The notes beneath the pieces are model-generated. The model made no database searches. It saw only the letters and a list, made by a program, of their open reading frames with translations, and had not been told where the DNA came from. From positions 1 to 64,000 of the forward strand of contig VGXM01000005.1 of assembly GCA_016873295.1 (NCBI GenBank): a stretch of 64,000 nt of DNA, read 5' to 3'. The translations under genes were made by a program, and so were the position numbers. Positions 56,676-64,000 of the stretch are shown piece after piece; position 1 is the stretch's first letter; each line of letters starts with the position of its first letter. Origin of the DNA: Phycisphaerae bacterium (GTDB lineage Bacteria > Planctomycetota > Phycisphaerae > Phycisphaerales > UBA1924).

Positions 56676-57551
56676 ATGAAGATCTTCTGGGCGCTGATCG
56701 CGCTGCTGACGGCCGCCGCGGCGGCCGTGCTGGTCTTGGAGCGTCCCGGCGGGGCGTCGGCGCCGCCGGCGGGCGCGCGAATCGCCGCCCCCGCGCCGGT
56801 CGCGGCGCCCCCCGTGGCCTCGCCCGTCGCGCCGGCGCCGGTTGTCGTGGCGGCGGCCGAGATCGCCGTCGAAGTGCCGACGCCCACCGTGCCCGCCGCC
56901 GTTGAGGCGGTGGCGTCCGTCGAGCCCGAGGCCATCGTCTCCGTTCCAGATCCGGCGACCCCCGAAGCCAAGCCCGCGGAGGCGATGAACCCGATCAACC
57001 GGCCGCTCATTCCGGAGGGCGAGGCGGCGGTCCCGGCGCCCGCCCCCGCGAAGCCCGCGCCGTCGGCGATGACCAAGGTCGTGCGCGACGACGGCACGAT
57101 CCTGATCAACGACCGGTGGGTGATAAAGGGAGAAGGCACGAGCGCCAAGCCCTACGAGGTGACGTGGGAGTACCTCATCTCCGCCGGCGAGACCTACGAC
57201 CCCAAGGCCGGGCAGAACGTCGTTCCCGAGCACATCGCCATGCTCGACGGCGCGCACGTGCGCATCACGGGCTGGATCGCCTTCCCGCTGTACGTGCAGT
57301 CGGCGACCGAGCTCCTGGCGATGCTCAACCAGTGGGACGGGTGCTGCATCGGGGTGCCTCCCACGCCCTACGACGCCATCGAGGTGCGCCTCAAGGCCCC
57401 GGCCGAGGGGGACGATCGCCTGGCGACCTTCGGCACCATCGAAGGGCTCTTCGGCGTCAAGCCCTATGTCGTGGGCGGCTGGCTCGTCGGGCTCTACGTG
57501 ATGGAGCAGGCCCGGATCGTGCCCGGGCGGTTCAACGACGGCGGGTCGTGA
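56676..57551 (+). CDS. DUF3299 domain protein
   Basis: An N-terminal hydrophobic segment (FWALIALLTAAAAAVLVL) is followed by ~120 residues rich in Ala, Pro and Val, probably a flexible spacer. The C-terminal DUF3299-like domain has HVRITGWIAFPLYVQSATEL, NQWDGCCIGVPPTPYDAIEV and the tail VVGGWLVGLYVME. The family occurs beside ABC transporters in metal-responsive operons and is periplasmic. The Cys pair (DGCCIG) could bind metal. The ATG at 56676 lies just beyond the repeat element, so the gene may have its own promoter there. Confidence 0.78.
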   Translation: MKIFWALIALLTAAAAAVLVLERPGGASAPPAGARIAAPAPVAAPPVASPVAPAPVVVAAAEIAVEVPTPTVPAAVEAVASVEPEAIVSVPDPATPEAKPAEAMNPINRPLIPEGEAAVPAPAPAKPAPSAMTKVVRDDGTILINDRWVIKGEGTSAKPYEVTWEYLISAGETYDPKAGQNVVPEHIAMLDGAHVRITGWIAFPLYVQSATELLAMLNQWDGCCIGVPPTPYDAIEVRLKAPAEGDDRLATFGTIEGLFGVKPYVVGGWLVGLYVMEQARIVPGRFNDGGS

Positions 57552-57552
57552 C

Positions 57553-57855
57553 TCAGTCGTCGGCGGAGATGCTCTTGGGGCCCCGCGTTCCCGCGACGCG
57601 CTCCATGTAGCCCTTGCCCTTGCGCTCGTACTTGGTGAAGCCCAGGCGCTCCAGGTTCTTGTTGGAGAGGGCGCCCTTGCCCTTGGTGTCGCTCCACTTG
57701 CCGGCGATCATCGGGGCGACGATGGCGCGCCGGACGGGCCTGCCCGTCTCCGGGTGCTTCGTGAGCGCCTCGTCCTTCATGGACTGGACCACTTCGAGGG
57801 TCTCGCCGGTGGGCGTGCCGTCCTTGCCGAGGACCTCGTAGACGTAGATGGGCAT
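57553..57855 (-). CDS. FmdB-like small protein lacking the zinc-ribbon cysteines
   Basis: The 100-residue protein opens MPIYVYEV and continues GRPVRRAIVAPMIAGKWSD and NLERLGFTKYERKGKGYMER, the plan of FmdB/putative regulatory zinc-ribbon proteins. The usual CxxC pairs after MPIYEY are absent, so it cannot form the zinc ribbon. The stop lies one base from the stop of the DUF3299 gene on the other strand. It precedes no other gene on its strand within 300 bases. Function unknown. Confidence 0.75.
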   Translation of the reverse strand: MPIYVYEVLGKDGTPTGETLEVVQSMKDEALTKHPETGRPVRRAIVAPMIAGKWSDTKGKGALSNKNLERLGFTKYERKGKGYMERVAGTRGPKSISADD

Positions 57856-57872
57856 GGCGATCTCGCGGGGCG

Positions 57873-58187
57873 TCAGCCGAACATGCGACCGGTCTCGACG
57901 TCCATCATCTTCCACTTCTCGGCCTTGCAGAGGCGGCTGAGGACGGGCCAGGCGATGTCCTCGTCGAGGAGGCTGACGAGGACCTGCTGCACAACGGGCT
58001 GGGCGGTGGCGACCTCGCAGGTGAAGCCCGGGCCGTGGAGGATCTCGACACCGCCGGCGTCGGGCCCTGTGCCGTCGCCGCCGGTGTTGTAGCGGCCGAG
58101 GGTGGCGCGGAGGTCCTTGAGCGCGCCGAGCGTGGCGGGACCGCCGTCGCTTGGGTTCATGAGCACGAGTTGTCGCCGCCTGGGCAT
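57873..58187 (-). CDS. Conserved-looking hypothetical protein
   Basis: The 104-residue protein starts MPRRRQLVLMNPSDGGPATL and ends MMDVETGRMFG. It is predicted cytosolic, with no motif I recognise. It lies 17 bases upstream of the FmdB-like gene and 16 downstream of the response regulator gene on the same strand, so the three probably form an operon. Confidence 0.65.
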   Translation of the reverse strand: MPRRRQLVLMNPSDGGPATLGALKDLRATLGRYNTGGDGTGPDAGGVEILHGPGFTCEVATAQPVVQQVLVSLLDEDIAWPVLSRLCKAEKWKMMDVETGRMFG

Positions 58188-58203
58188 GAACGCTCCTGTG
58201 GGG

Positions 58204-58632
58204 CTACCCGGCGCCGCCGTCCAGGGCCTCGTCGCGGGCGTCGACCAGTTCGACGGCCAGGTCGAGGAGACGGGCCAGGGGCACGGGCTTGAGGAGGTAA
58301 CGGTCCACCCCGAGACTCTCGGCGTAGGCCTGATGGCGCCGGCCCTCGTTGGCGGTGACCATGATGACGGCGGGGCTCTCCTCGCGCCCCTTGATCTTCT
58401 CGAGAACGAGGAAGCCGGAGCGCCTGGGGAGCATCATGTCCAGGACGACCAGGTCGGGCTCCTCGTCGGTGCAGAGGCGGACGGCCTCGTTGCCGTCCAT
58501 GCACGTCCAAGTAGCGGCGCCCTCGGACTTGAAGGCGGCGTCGAAGGACTCGAGGACGTCGCGGTCGTCATCGACGATGAGCACCCGCACGTCTTCGAGC
58601 CGACCGCTGCCCTGTGGCTGGTTCTGGTCCAT
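58204..58632 (-). CDS. Single-domain response regulator
   Basis: The 142-residue protein is a receiver domain only. The acidic pocket is IVDDD (residues 19-23), the phospho-acceptor is Asp65 in VVLDMMLP, the switch Thr is in VIMVTANEG and the conserved Lys is in YLLKPVP. There is no output domain, so it acts through protein contacts or as a phosphate relay. No histidine kinase is nearby. ATG 58632 begins MDQNQPQGSG; an upstream in-frame start adds only basic residues. Confidence 0.88.
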   Translation of the reverse strand: MDQNQPQGSGRLEDVRVLIVDDDRDVLESFDAAFKSEGAATWTCMDGNEAVRLCTDEEPDLVVLDMMLPRRSGFLVLEKIKGREESPAVIMVTANEGRRHQAYAESLGVDRYLLKPVPLARLLDLAVELVDARDEALDGGAG

Positions 58633-58725
58633 GGGTTCCCGTCCGCGACCCGCCTGCGAGCGGGAGTGTATTCGCAAGACGGGCGGGGGCTGTTCGCTGG
58701 CACGGGACGAGTGCGGCCCGGAGGG

Positions 58726-58783
58726 GCAAAAAAGAAGGCGGGCGGACGGCGTAGCACCCTGTGGGGTGAAGCACCGCCCGCCC
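58726..58783 (-). terminator. Intrinsic terminator of the PEP-CTERM gene
   Basis: On the minus strand GGCGGGCGG pairs with CCGCCCGCC across a ~27-base loop, and TTCTTTTTTG follows. It lies ~45 bases after the stop at 58827, so it should end that transcript before the response regulator gene. Confidence 0.8.
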
Positions 58784-58826
58784 AGTCTCCCTCTCCCGCC
58801 GGGGCCGCCCCCGCCGGTCTCCCACC

Positions 58827-59579
58827 CTACCGCCGCCGACGGGCGACCATGATCGACGCCAGGCCGAGCAACGCCACCGTGCCGGGCGCCGGGGTGATCA
58901 CGAAGGCCAGGTCCAGCGACTCATGCGTGATCGGGTCGCGCAGTTCATTCCAGGACCAGGGCGGCGGCTCGCCCCGGTGCTGCCAGACCGCGTCGTCGTT
59001 GAAGTGGTCGCGGCTGGTCTTCCAGCCGATTCGCCGGTTGATGCCGTCCGGAAGCTTGATGGAAAGGTCCAGCCAGTAGATCGTGCCCTGCTGCTGGATG
59101 AAGGGGTTATCGATGTGATCGATGTTGGCCTGGTAGAAGGCGAGGTGATCGGGACGGCGCCACAGCCCCGTCTTGGGGTCGTACCACCCCTGCGGGCCCT
59201 GCCCGTAGGGACGGAACCGGACGTTGGGCATCGACGGCATGAACCGCCGCGCCCACAGCAGGTCACCCGGCCTGCTGTGGGATCCGGGCGTCGCGGGAAT
59301 GTCCGAGTGGATGCTCACGTCGATCCACTCGATCGGCGCCGGCTGGTCATACTCCCACGAGAACCAGAAGTGGATGTCGCTGACCGGCCCCGTCTGGCTG
59401 CACCGCCAGTCGTCGGCCAGCACCTTGGGCCACGTCATGTTCACGTCCCACCCCTGCGGGTCGGGCAACTGCGGCCAGTGCATCTTGTGCGGGTCGCCGG
59501 GGTTCCAGTCGGCGTGCGCGAACGGAACCAACGCGCACCCCGCCCCGACGACGATCCATGCGATCGTGCGAGCCCTCAT
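58827..59579 (-). CDS. PEP-CTERM sorting-domain secreted protein
   Basis: A signal peptide (MRARTIAWIVVGAGCALVPF) precedes a ~200-residue domain with several Trp and WDVNMTWPKVLADDW. The C-terminus PAPGTVALLGLASIMVARRRR has the Pro-x-Pro/Ala start, one hydrophobic helix and basic end of PEP-CTERM signals, with PAPG in place of PEP. Such proteins are processed by an exosortase and sent to the surface; no exosortase gene is in the window. ATG 59579 has a strong GAGGAGGAGG upstream. The body is not a family I recognise. Confidence 0.82.
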   Translation of the reverse strand: MRARTIAWIVVGAGCALVPFAHADWNPGDPHKMHWPQLPDPQGWDVNMTWPKVLADDWRCSQTGPVSDIHFWFSWEYDQPAPIEWIDVSIHSDIPATPGSHSRPGDLLWARRFMPSMPNVRFRPYGQGPQGWYDPKTGLWRRPDHLAFYQANIDHIDNPFIQQQGTIYWLDLSIKLPDGINRRIGWKTSRDHFNDDAVWQHRGEPPPWSWNELRDPITHESLDLAFVITPAPGTVALLGLASIMVARRRR

Positions 59580-59894
59580 ACCGAGCCTCCTCCTCTGAAC
59601 AAACCCGGCCTTCACGTCAGACGCCCGACGTGTCGGCTCGACCCCAGGGGCCGAACCACACAAAGCGTGCGGCCGGAGTTCAGAAGAGGCGAGTGAGCCG
59701 CCAGGCGCCAACCGCCCGAGTGCGTGCGCCCGTAGTGTGCGCGATGGAGCGACGGAATGCAATGGCCTCGATGGGGGGAGAATACCCCGATTTCGACGGC
59801 GGTCTCTCCGCGTCGGCTGGGCAGGCGAAACCCGCGCATGCCGCCGCGACTCAGGCACTTGCGAATGCGGGCTCGGAAGGTGATAGTTACGACC
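59580..59894. other. Divergent intergenic region
   Basis: About 315 bases separate the divergent PEP-CTERM and phosphatase lipoprotein genes. Frames crossing it lack motifs. It must hold both promoters, but I see no convincing -35/-10 pair. Confidence 0.4.
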
Positions 59895-61355
59895 ATGCTG
59901 CGAACACTCCTTCGAGCGCCCCTCCTGGCCGCGATCCTGGCTCCCCTCTCCCTCCTGGCCGCGGGTTGTGCACCGGCTCCGCGCGGCGACCCCGCGGACT
60001 CGCCGGCCCGCGCCGGCCCGCCGGTTCTTGACGGCGACATCTCGGAGTGGGGCGACGCGAGCGTGCTCGCGGACGGGCAGTACCTGTACGTCCGCTGGAG
60101 CACGGGTCGGGCCGACTATCCGCCCCAGGCCGCGCCGTACACCACCGCAATCCTGCTCGACCTGGACGACAGCGCCGCGACGGGGCTCATGCGTTCGGCG
60201 GGGGGTGAGGTGCTGGGGGTGGATCTTGAGGTGCTCCTCTCGCCGGGGGGCAACGAGGGAACACAGGCGGGCGTGCGGATCGCGGCCGTCAGCGCCGCGG
60301 GCGAGCGGACGCCGATCCCGCACGCGGAGGCCGGCTTCTCATTCTGCCCGACGTACGCGGCGACGTGGTTCGAGGGGCGGCTGTCGCGTTCGTTGCCCAC
60401 GGGCGCGATCAGCGGCCCGGCCGTCGTCGGCGTCGTCGCGATCGTGGACCACGAGGGCCGGGTGCTGGGCGAGAGCGAGGCGTTCCGTCGCCGGCTGCCC
60501 GCGCGGATGGCGTCGGTTCCATCGGGGCAGATCCCCGCGCCGGGCGCCGAGACCCTGCGTGTCGTCAGCTACAACGTGCTCAAGTCGGGCCCCGTGGCAC
60601 GCCCCGAGCCCTTCGAGCGCATCCTGCGCGCCCTCGCGCCTGACGTGGTGCTGCTTCAGGAGTGGGACGACCGGGCGTCGATCGATCCGTGGTTCAACAC
60701 GCGCCTGGGCGACCTGGGGCGGTGGTACGTTCGCGCGGGCGAGGGCGGCGTCGCGATCGCCAGCCGGCACCCGCTCGAGGAGGCGGGCCCGGACGCGGTC
60801 GTGATCGCGCCCGAGGGGCCCGAGGGTCGGGGCTACCGCCCGGTGCGCGTCGTGGCGGGGCTGGCCCGGACGCCGATCGGAGACGTGCTGGTCTCGAGCC
60901 TGCACCTCAAGTGCTGCGGGACGGCGGGGGGCGTGGAGGACCGCGCGCGGCTGGCGGAGGCGCGGGCCGTGAATGCGGCGGTGCTCAAGGGCATCGACGA
61001 CCAGCGCGTGTCGCACGTCGTGATCGGGGGCGACTTCAACCTGGTGGGGTCGAGGCCGCCGCTGGACCTGGCCCGGGCGGCGCTGGACGCCGACGGGAGC
61101 GACCTGGCCATCGCCGACGCCCGCGTGCTGGGGGATCGTGCGTACGACACGTGGTCGGACGCGCGGAGCGCCTTTGGGCCCGGGCGGCTGGACTTCCTGG
61201 CGTTCAGCGACGCGTCGGCGCAGGCGGCGCGGGCGTTCGTGGTGGACACGGCGAGGCTGGGGCGGGCCGCGCTGGGCGCCTCGGGGCTCCTCCCCGGCGA
61301 CAGCGCCGCCGCCAGCGATCACCTGCCCGTGGTGGTTGACCTTCGCTCGCGGTGA
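59895..61355 (+). CDS. Endonuclease/exonuclease/phosphatase family lipoprotein
   Basis: The precursor has a lipobox (LLAAGC) at residues ~20-25. An N-terminal domain (to ~residue 210) resembles a carbohydrate-binding-like fold starting VLDGDISEWGDAS. The EEP domain follows: RVVSYNVLKSG, DVVLLQEWDD, VLVSSLHLKCCG, VIGGDFNLVG and SDHLPVVVDLRSR. These contain the Asn, Glu, His, Asp-Asn and C-terminal Asp-His residues of the catalytic site. It probably hydrolyses a phosphodiester or phosphomonoester outside the cytoplasm. ATG 59895 is preceded by GGAAGG. Confidence 0.88.
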   Translation: MLRTLLRAPLLAAILAPLSLLAAGCAPAPRGDPADSPARAGPPVLDGDISEWGDASVLADGQYLYVRWSTGRADYPPQAAPYTTAILLDLDDSAATGLMRSAGGEVLGVDLEVLLSPGGNEGTQAGVRIAAVSAAGERTPIPHAEAGFSFCPTYAATWFEGRLSRSLPTGAISGPAVVGVVAIVDHEGRVLGESEAFRRRLPARMASVPSGQIPAPGAETLRVVSYNVLKSGPVARPEPFERILRALAPDVVLLQEWDDRASIDPWFNTRLGDLGRWYVRAGEGGVAIASRHPLEEAGPDAVVIAPEGPEGRGYRPVRVVAGLARTPIGDVLVSSLHLKCCGTAGGVEDRARLAEARAVNAAVLKGIDDQRVSHVVIGGDFNLVGSRPPLDLARAALDADGSDLAIADARVLGDRAYDTWSDARSAFGPGRLDFLAFSDASAQAARAFVVDTARLGRAALGASGLLPGDSAAASDHLPVVVDLRSR

Positions 61356-61357
61356 GG

Positions 61358-62104
61358 CTACTTGCCGCCGGTCGCCGCCCCGGCCTTGGCGACGAAGCGG
61401 ATCATGCCGGCGGCGTCGGACTCGATGAGGTCGAGCTCGCGCAGGGCGTTGAGGGCGGCCATCTGCTCGGCCCGCTTCTTGCTCTGCCCCCAGCACGAGG
61501 GGAACTGCCGTCCACCGATCTCGACGCAGATCTTGAAGCACTTGGCGTGGTCGGGGCCCTGCTCGTCGAGCACGCGGTAGAGGGGCGTTGTGCTCAGGTT
61601 CTGCTGGGCGTACTGCTGGAGGACGCTCTTGAAGTTCTGCTGGTGCCCGGACAGGGCGGCCTCCTCGATGAGGGCGTCGAGGTGGGGCTCGAGGAAGGCG
61701 CGGGCGGCGTCGAGCCCGCCGTCGAGGTAAACGGCGGCGATCACGGACTCGAGCACCGCCGCCGCCAGGGACGTGGGCGGCTCCCCGGAGTGACGCATGC
61801 CCTTGCCCAGGACCAGGAGGGTGTGGAGCCCGGTGGCCCGCGCGATGGTGGCGCAGGTGGCCCGCGACACGACCATGGACTTGATCTTGGTCATGTCGCC
61901 CTCGAGCATGTCGGGGAAACGGCGGAAGACCCGCTCGCAGGCGATGAGCCCGAGCACGGAATCGCCCAGGAACTCGAGGCGCTCGTTGCTGGTCAGGCGG
62001 TCCTCGGTGACGGACGCGTGGGTCAGCGCCAGCGCCAGCAGGGCGCCGTCCTTGAAGCGGTGCCCGACCACCTTCTCGATCGTCTCGCGAACCGTTGGGT
62101 CCAT
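61358..62104 (-). CDS. rnc: Ribonuclease III
   Basis: RNase III cleaves double-stranded RNA in rRNA processing. The signature NERLEFLGDSVLGL lies at residues ~40-53, with the second catalytic cluster VLESVIAAVYLDGG. A dsRNA-binding domain follows from ~residue 165 (NFKSVLQQYAQQ, GQSKKRAEQMAALNALREL). The ATG at 62104 gives MDPTVRETIEKVVGHRFKD, the usual N-terminus. Its stop is two bases from the stop of the EEP lipoprotein gene on the other strand. Confidence 0.95.
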   Translation of the reverse strand: MDPTVRETIEKVVGHRFKDGALLALALTHASVTEDRLTSNERLEFLGDSVLGLIACERVFRRFPDMLEGDMTKIKSMVVSRATCATIARATGLHTLLVLGKGMRHSGEPPTSLAAAVLESVIAAVYLDGGLDAARAFLEPHLDALIEEAALSGHQQNFKSVLQQYAQQNLSTTPLYRVLDEQGPDHAKCFKICVEIGGRQFPSCWGQSKKRAEQMAALNALRELDLIESDAAGMIRFVAKAGAATGGK

Positions 62105-62442
62105 CGCCGGCTCCGATCGCGAGCGCCGGGCGCTCGTGAACCATCGCCGCCGATGCGCCCCATCGTTCACGGACGGATCGGCGGCCGCGATGGACACGGA
62201 AGCTCGGTGGCCGTGTCGGTCCGCCGGGTACGCCCCGACGCCCACGGCCCGCGAGCCACCGCGTCCATGCCCGGCGCGGCGGGGCGACCGCCGCTCCGGA
62301 CCACGCGATTATCGTCGAAACGACGGCGCGATCCAAGCCCAACTTGGGGTTGGGAAGGCGCTGGCCCGCGATCGCCGCCCGACCTATCGTTGAGGCCCTC
62401 GGGCTCCCTAGCGAGACCCGAACGCGATCAGGGAGCCGGTGC
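62105..62442. other. Divergent intergenic region before rpmH
   Basis: The 338 bases between rnc and rpmH hold no recognised gene. CGTCG-AAA-CGACG near 62307-62319 is a short hairpin. The rpmH promoter must lie here but cannot be named with confidence. Confidence 0.4.
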
Positions 62443-62586
62443 ATGCACTATCCGCACAAGGTCAGCAACCGCCGCCGCAAGCGTGCCCTGGGGTTCCGGG
62501 CCCGCATGAAGACCCGGAACGGGCGCAAGATGCTGAACCGCAAGCGCCGCGTGGGGCGGTCGCTCAACGTCGCCGACAAGCGCTGA
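62443..62586 (+). CDS. rpmH: 50S ribosomal protein L34
   Basis: The 47-residue basic protein contains the L34 core ALGFRARMKTRNGRKMLNRK, followed by RRVGRS. The N-terminus MHYPHKVSNRRRKR differs from the common MKRTYQPS but keeps the pattern. ATG 62443 has GGGAG upstream. The usual neighbour rnpA is missing: the next gene downstream is on the opposite strand and overlaps the rpmH end by 23 bases. Confidence 0.93.
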   Translation: MHYPHKVSNRRRKRALGFRARMKTRNGRKMLNRKRRVGRSLNVADKR

Positions 62587-62995
62587 CGCCTCGGTCCTGG
62601 ATCCGGGCCTCGAAGGCATACCCGTTGGGGACGCCGTAGTGCGCGCGGACGACGGTGTCGGCCGCGGATGCCATCGCCGCGCCGTCGGCGAGGGGGACGT
62701 CGTACAGCGCCGTCTCGACGCGCCGGGCACCGATCCTCGTGGCGAGGTCCACGCGCAGTTCGTCCAGAAGCGTGTTGAGCTGCCCCGCCTTGCCCTCGAT
62801 GACCAGCGGCTCGCCGGAGGGGCGCCTGTGCCCGTTGACCGTCACGGTCACCCGCGCGACCTCGTTCAAGCGGGCCAGCATGGTGAACGCCTCTTCGAGC
62901 GCATCGGCGGGGGACGCGGACCGTTCGTCGGGGTCGATCTCGCGCCGATCCCCCGGTTCTGAACCGCGATCGAACAGCTTGCCGAAGAGAGGCAT
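62564..62995 (-). CDS. Hypothetical protein overlapping the end of rpmH
   Basis: The 143-residue protein begins MPLFGKLFDRG and has an alpha-beta middle part (VARVTVTVNGHRRPSGEPLV, LLDELRVDLATRIGARRVET). I do not recognise the family. It is predicted cytosolic. Its 3' end overlaps rpmH by 23 bases in a convergent arrangement, and it is divergent from the UMF1-type gene, whose start is only six bases away. Confidence 0.6.
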   Translation of the reverse strand: MPLFGKLFDRGSEPGDRREIDPDERSASPADALEEAFTMLARLNEVARVTVTVNGHRRPSGEPLVIEGKAGQLNTLLDELRVDLATRIGARRVETALYDVPLADGAAMASAADTVVRAHYGVPNGYAFEARIQDRGVSACRRR

Positions 62996-63000
62996 GCCCG

Positions 63001-64000
63001 ATGGTCCCCCGGGAGCGCCCCCTGCTCAAGCGGCTCAACCCATTCGCCCGCCTCCCCAACCCGAGGGCCGTCTGGGCCTGGGGCATGTACGACCTGGCCA
63101 ACCAGTCGTTCCAACTGCTCATCAACACGCTGCTCTTCGCGGTCTTCGTGCAGAACGTCGTGTTCGCCGACCCGGCGTCGGGCAAGCGCGGCTGGTCGTA
63201 CATGGTCGCCGCCTCCATGATCCTGGTCATCGTCCTCTCCCCCGTGCTGGGCGCCATGGCGGACCAGCGGGCGTGGAAGCGCGAGCTGCTGCTGACCACC
63301 GGCTTCGTGTGCGCCGCCCTCACCGTGGGGCTGGCGGTGCTCCAGCCCGGATGGGTCTGGGTCGCGGCGGCCCTCTACGTCGTCGCTGCCCTCGCCTGCG
63401 GGTTGGGCGAGAACTTCCTGGGCTCCTTCCTCCCCGAGATCTCCACCCCCGCCAACGTCGGCTTCGTGTCCGCCCTGGGGTGGACGATGAGTTACGTCGG
63501 AGCCCTGATGCTGCTGGGGATCACGGCGATCTTCGCGTTCGTGCTCGGGCGCGACGACGTGTCGCAGATGCGCCCCATGTTCGTGCTCGCGGGCCTCTGG
63601 TTCCTGGCGGGCATGGCGCCCGCCTTGCTCTTCCTGCGCGAGAAGGCGACGCCCCGCCCCAGCGCCCGCGGCGTGCCCGTCGTCCTGGGGGCCCTGCGCC
63701 GCCTGCTCGCCAGCGCCGCCCAGACGGCCCGCTTCAGGCACCTCTTCCGCTTCCTCCTCATCTTCTTCGTCTACAGCATGGGCACCAAGATCGTGATCGT
63801 GTTCCTGGGGATCATCGGCGACCGCATGGGCTTCGGGCTCAAGCAGCTCGTGCTCTTCGCCCTGCTGCTGGCGCTCACCGCGGGCGTGGCCTCGGCGCTC
63901 GCCGCGCGGTTCCAGGACCGGTTCGGGCACCGACGCACCATCCGCGTCTTCCTCGCCCTGTGGGCCCTGGCGACGGCGTCGCTGGCGACGGCCCACCAGG
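63001..64000 (+). CDS. UMF1 (Atg22-like) family MFS transporter, C-terminus beyond window
   Basis: The first 333 residues are present. The segment AVWAWGMYDLANQSFQLLIN is the hallmark of UMF1/Atg22-like transporters. At least eight hydrophobic helices follow, including MILVIVLSPVLGAMADQRAW with the MFS loop motif between helices 2 and 3, and FLGSFLPEISTPANVGFVSA. Members are thought to export amino acids or other small solutes. The start ATG at 63001 is only six bases from the divergent start of the preceding gene. Confidence 0.9.
   Translation, partial: MVPRERPLLKRLNPFARLPNPRAVWAWGMYDLANQSFQLLINTLLFAVFVQNVVFADPASGKRGWSYMVAASMILVIVLSPVLGAMADQRAWKRELLLTTGFVCAALTVGLAVLQPGWVWVAAALYVVAALACGLGENFLGSFLPEISTPANVGFVSALGWTMSYVGALMLLGITAIFAFVLGRDDVSQMRPMFVLAGLWFLAGMAPALLFLREKATPRPSARGVPVVLGALRRLLASAAQTARFRHLFRFLLIFFVYSMGTKIVIVFLGIIGDRMGFGLKQLVLFALLLALTAGVASALAARFQDRFGHRRTIRVFLALWALATASLATAHQ

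Noticed and set aside
62349-62392. rpmH promoter from TTGGGA and TATCGT
   Set aside because: The spacing between the two hexamers is about 29 bases, too long for a sigma-70 promoter.

Overview
The window is about 64 kb of very GC-rich, densely packed bacterial chromosome. Three secreted proteins (6844-7878, 53420-54199 and, with a different tail, 58827-59579) end in anchors typical of Phycisphaerae-type planctomycetes: paired EF-hand/dockerin-like repeats of the form DGVVDFNDFLxFLN, or a PEP-CTERM tail. Together with VPS10/BNR propellers, DUF1080 proteins, an H-X9-DG-type pseudopilin and paired membrane pyrophosphatases this points to a Phycisphaerae-like planctomycete. The assignment is an inference from protein families, not from a marker gene.

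Layout. 1-9273 (minus): a large exported propeller protein cut by the window edge, a POT peptide transporter, TruD, an M43-like secreted metalloprotease and a tandem DUF1080 protein. 9450-12631 (plus): the helicase and PdeM phosphoesterase of the ligase-associated repair set. 12703-16342: a small island-like stretch with tRNA-Phe, a decayed integrase tail, and a KAP P-loop NTPase fused to ten nearly identical leucine-rich repeats. 16363-18198: PyrD, a TPR-YggX fusion and tRNA-Ala. 18379-21436: a putative Zur box and znuABC. 21437-22956: a candidate structured RNA and an FkbM methyltransferase. 23109-30202 (minus): two different membrane pyrophosphatases and a TlpA-like thioredoxin. 30335-38206: a transposon-like repeat, a hydrolase, DUF3467, a CHAD-Ppx-HD fusion, an AbgT transporter, tRNA-Leu, a Tat-exported class V aminotransferase and a small EamA protein.

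38420-46539 (plus) is a complete clade II nitrous oxide reductase operon: diheme cytochrome c, NosZ, a NosB-like membrane protein, NosD, NosF, NosY, NosL and an Rrf2 regulator. A palindrome overlaps the -10 element of its promoter. It lets the cell respire N2O to N2, with electrons probably drawn from menaquinone; MqnD of the futalosine pathway lies just downstream at 47306-48307.

52069-57551 (plus) looks like a second zinc-responsive locus. Its leading palindrome matches the one before znuA. It encodes a His/Cys-rich membrane protein, a pseudopilin, a secreted protein resembling Zur-repressed all3515-type proteins, a LolD/MacB-type ABC pair and a DUF3299 protein. The end of the window holds an FmdB-like protein without cysteines, a response regulator, a PEP-CTERM protein, an endonuclease/exonuclease/phosphatase lipoprotein, RNase III, ribosomal protein L34 and the start of a UMF1-type transporter.

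The most unusual items are the KAP-LRR gene, whose repeats vary mainly at predicted ligand-facing positions, the two-locus zinc regulon, and the short RNA at 21760-21901 with an exceptionally long Shine-Dalgarno match. All assignments come from reading motifs by eye; no database search was run.
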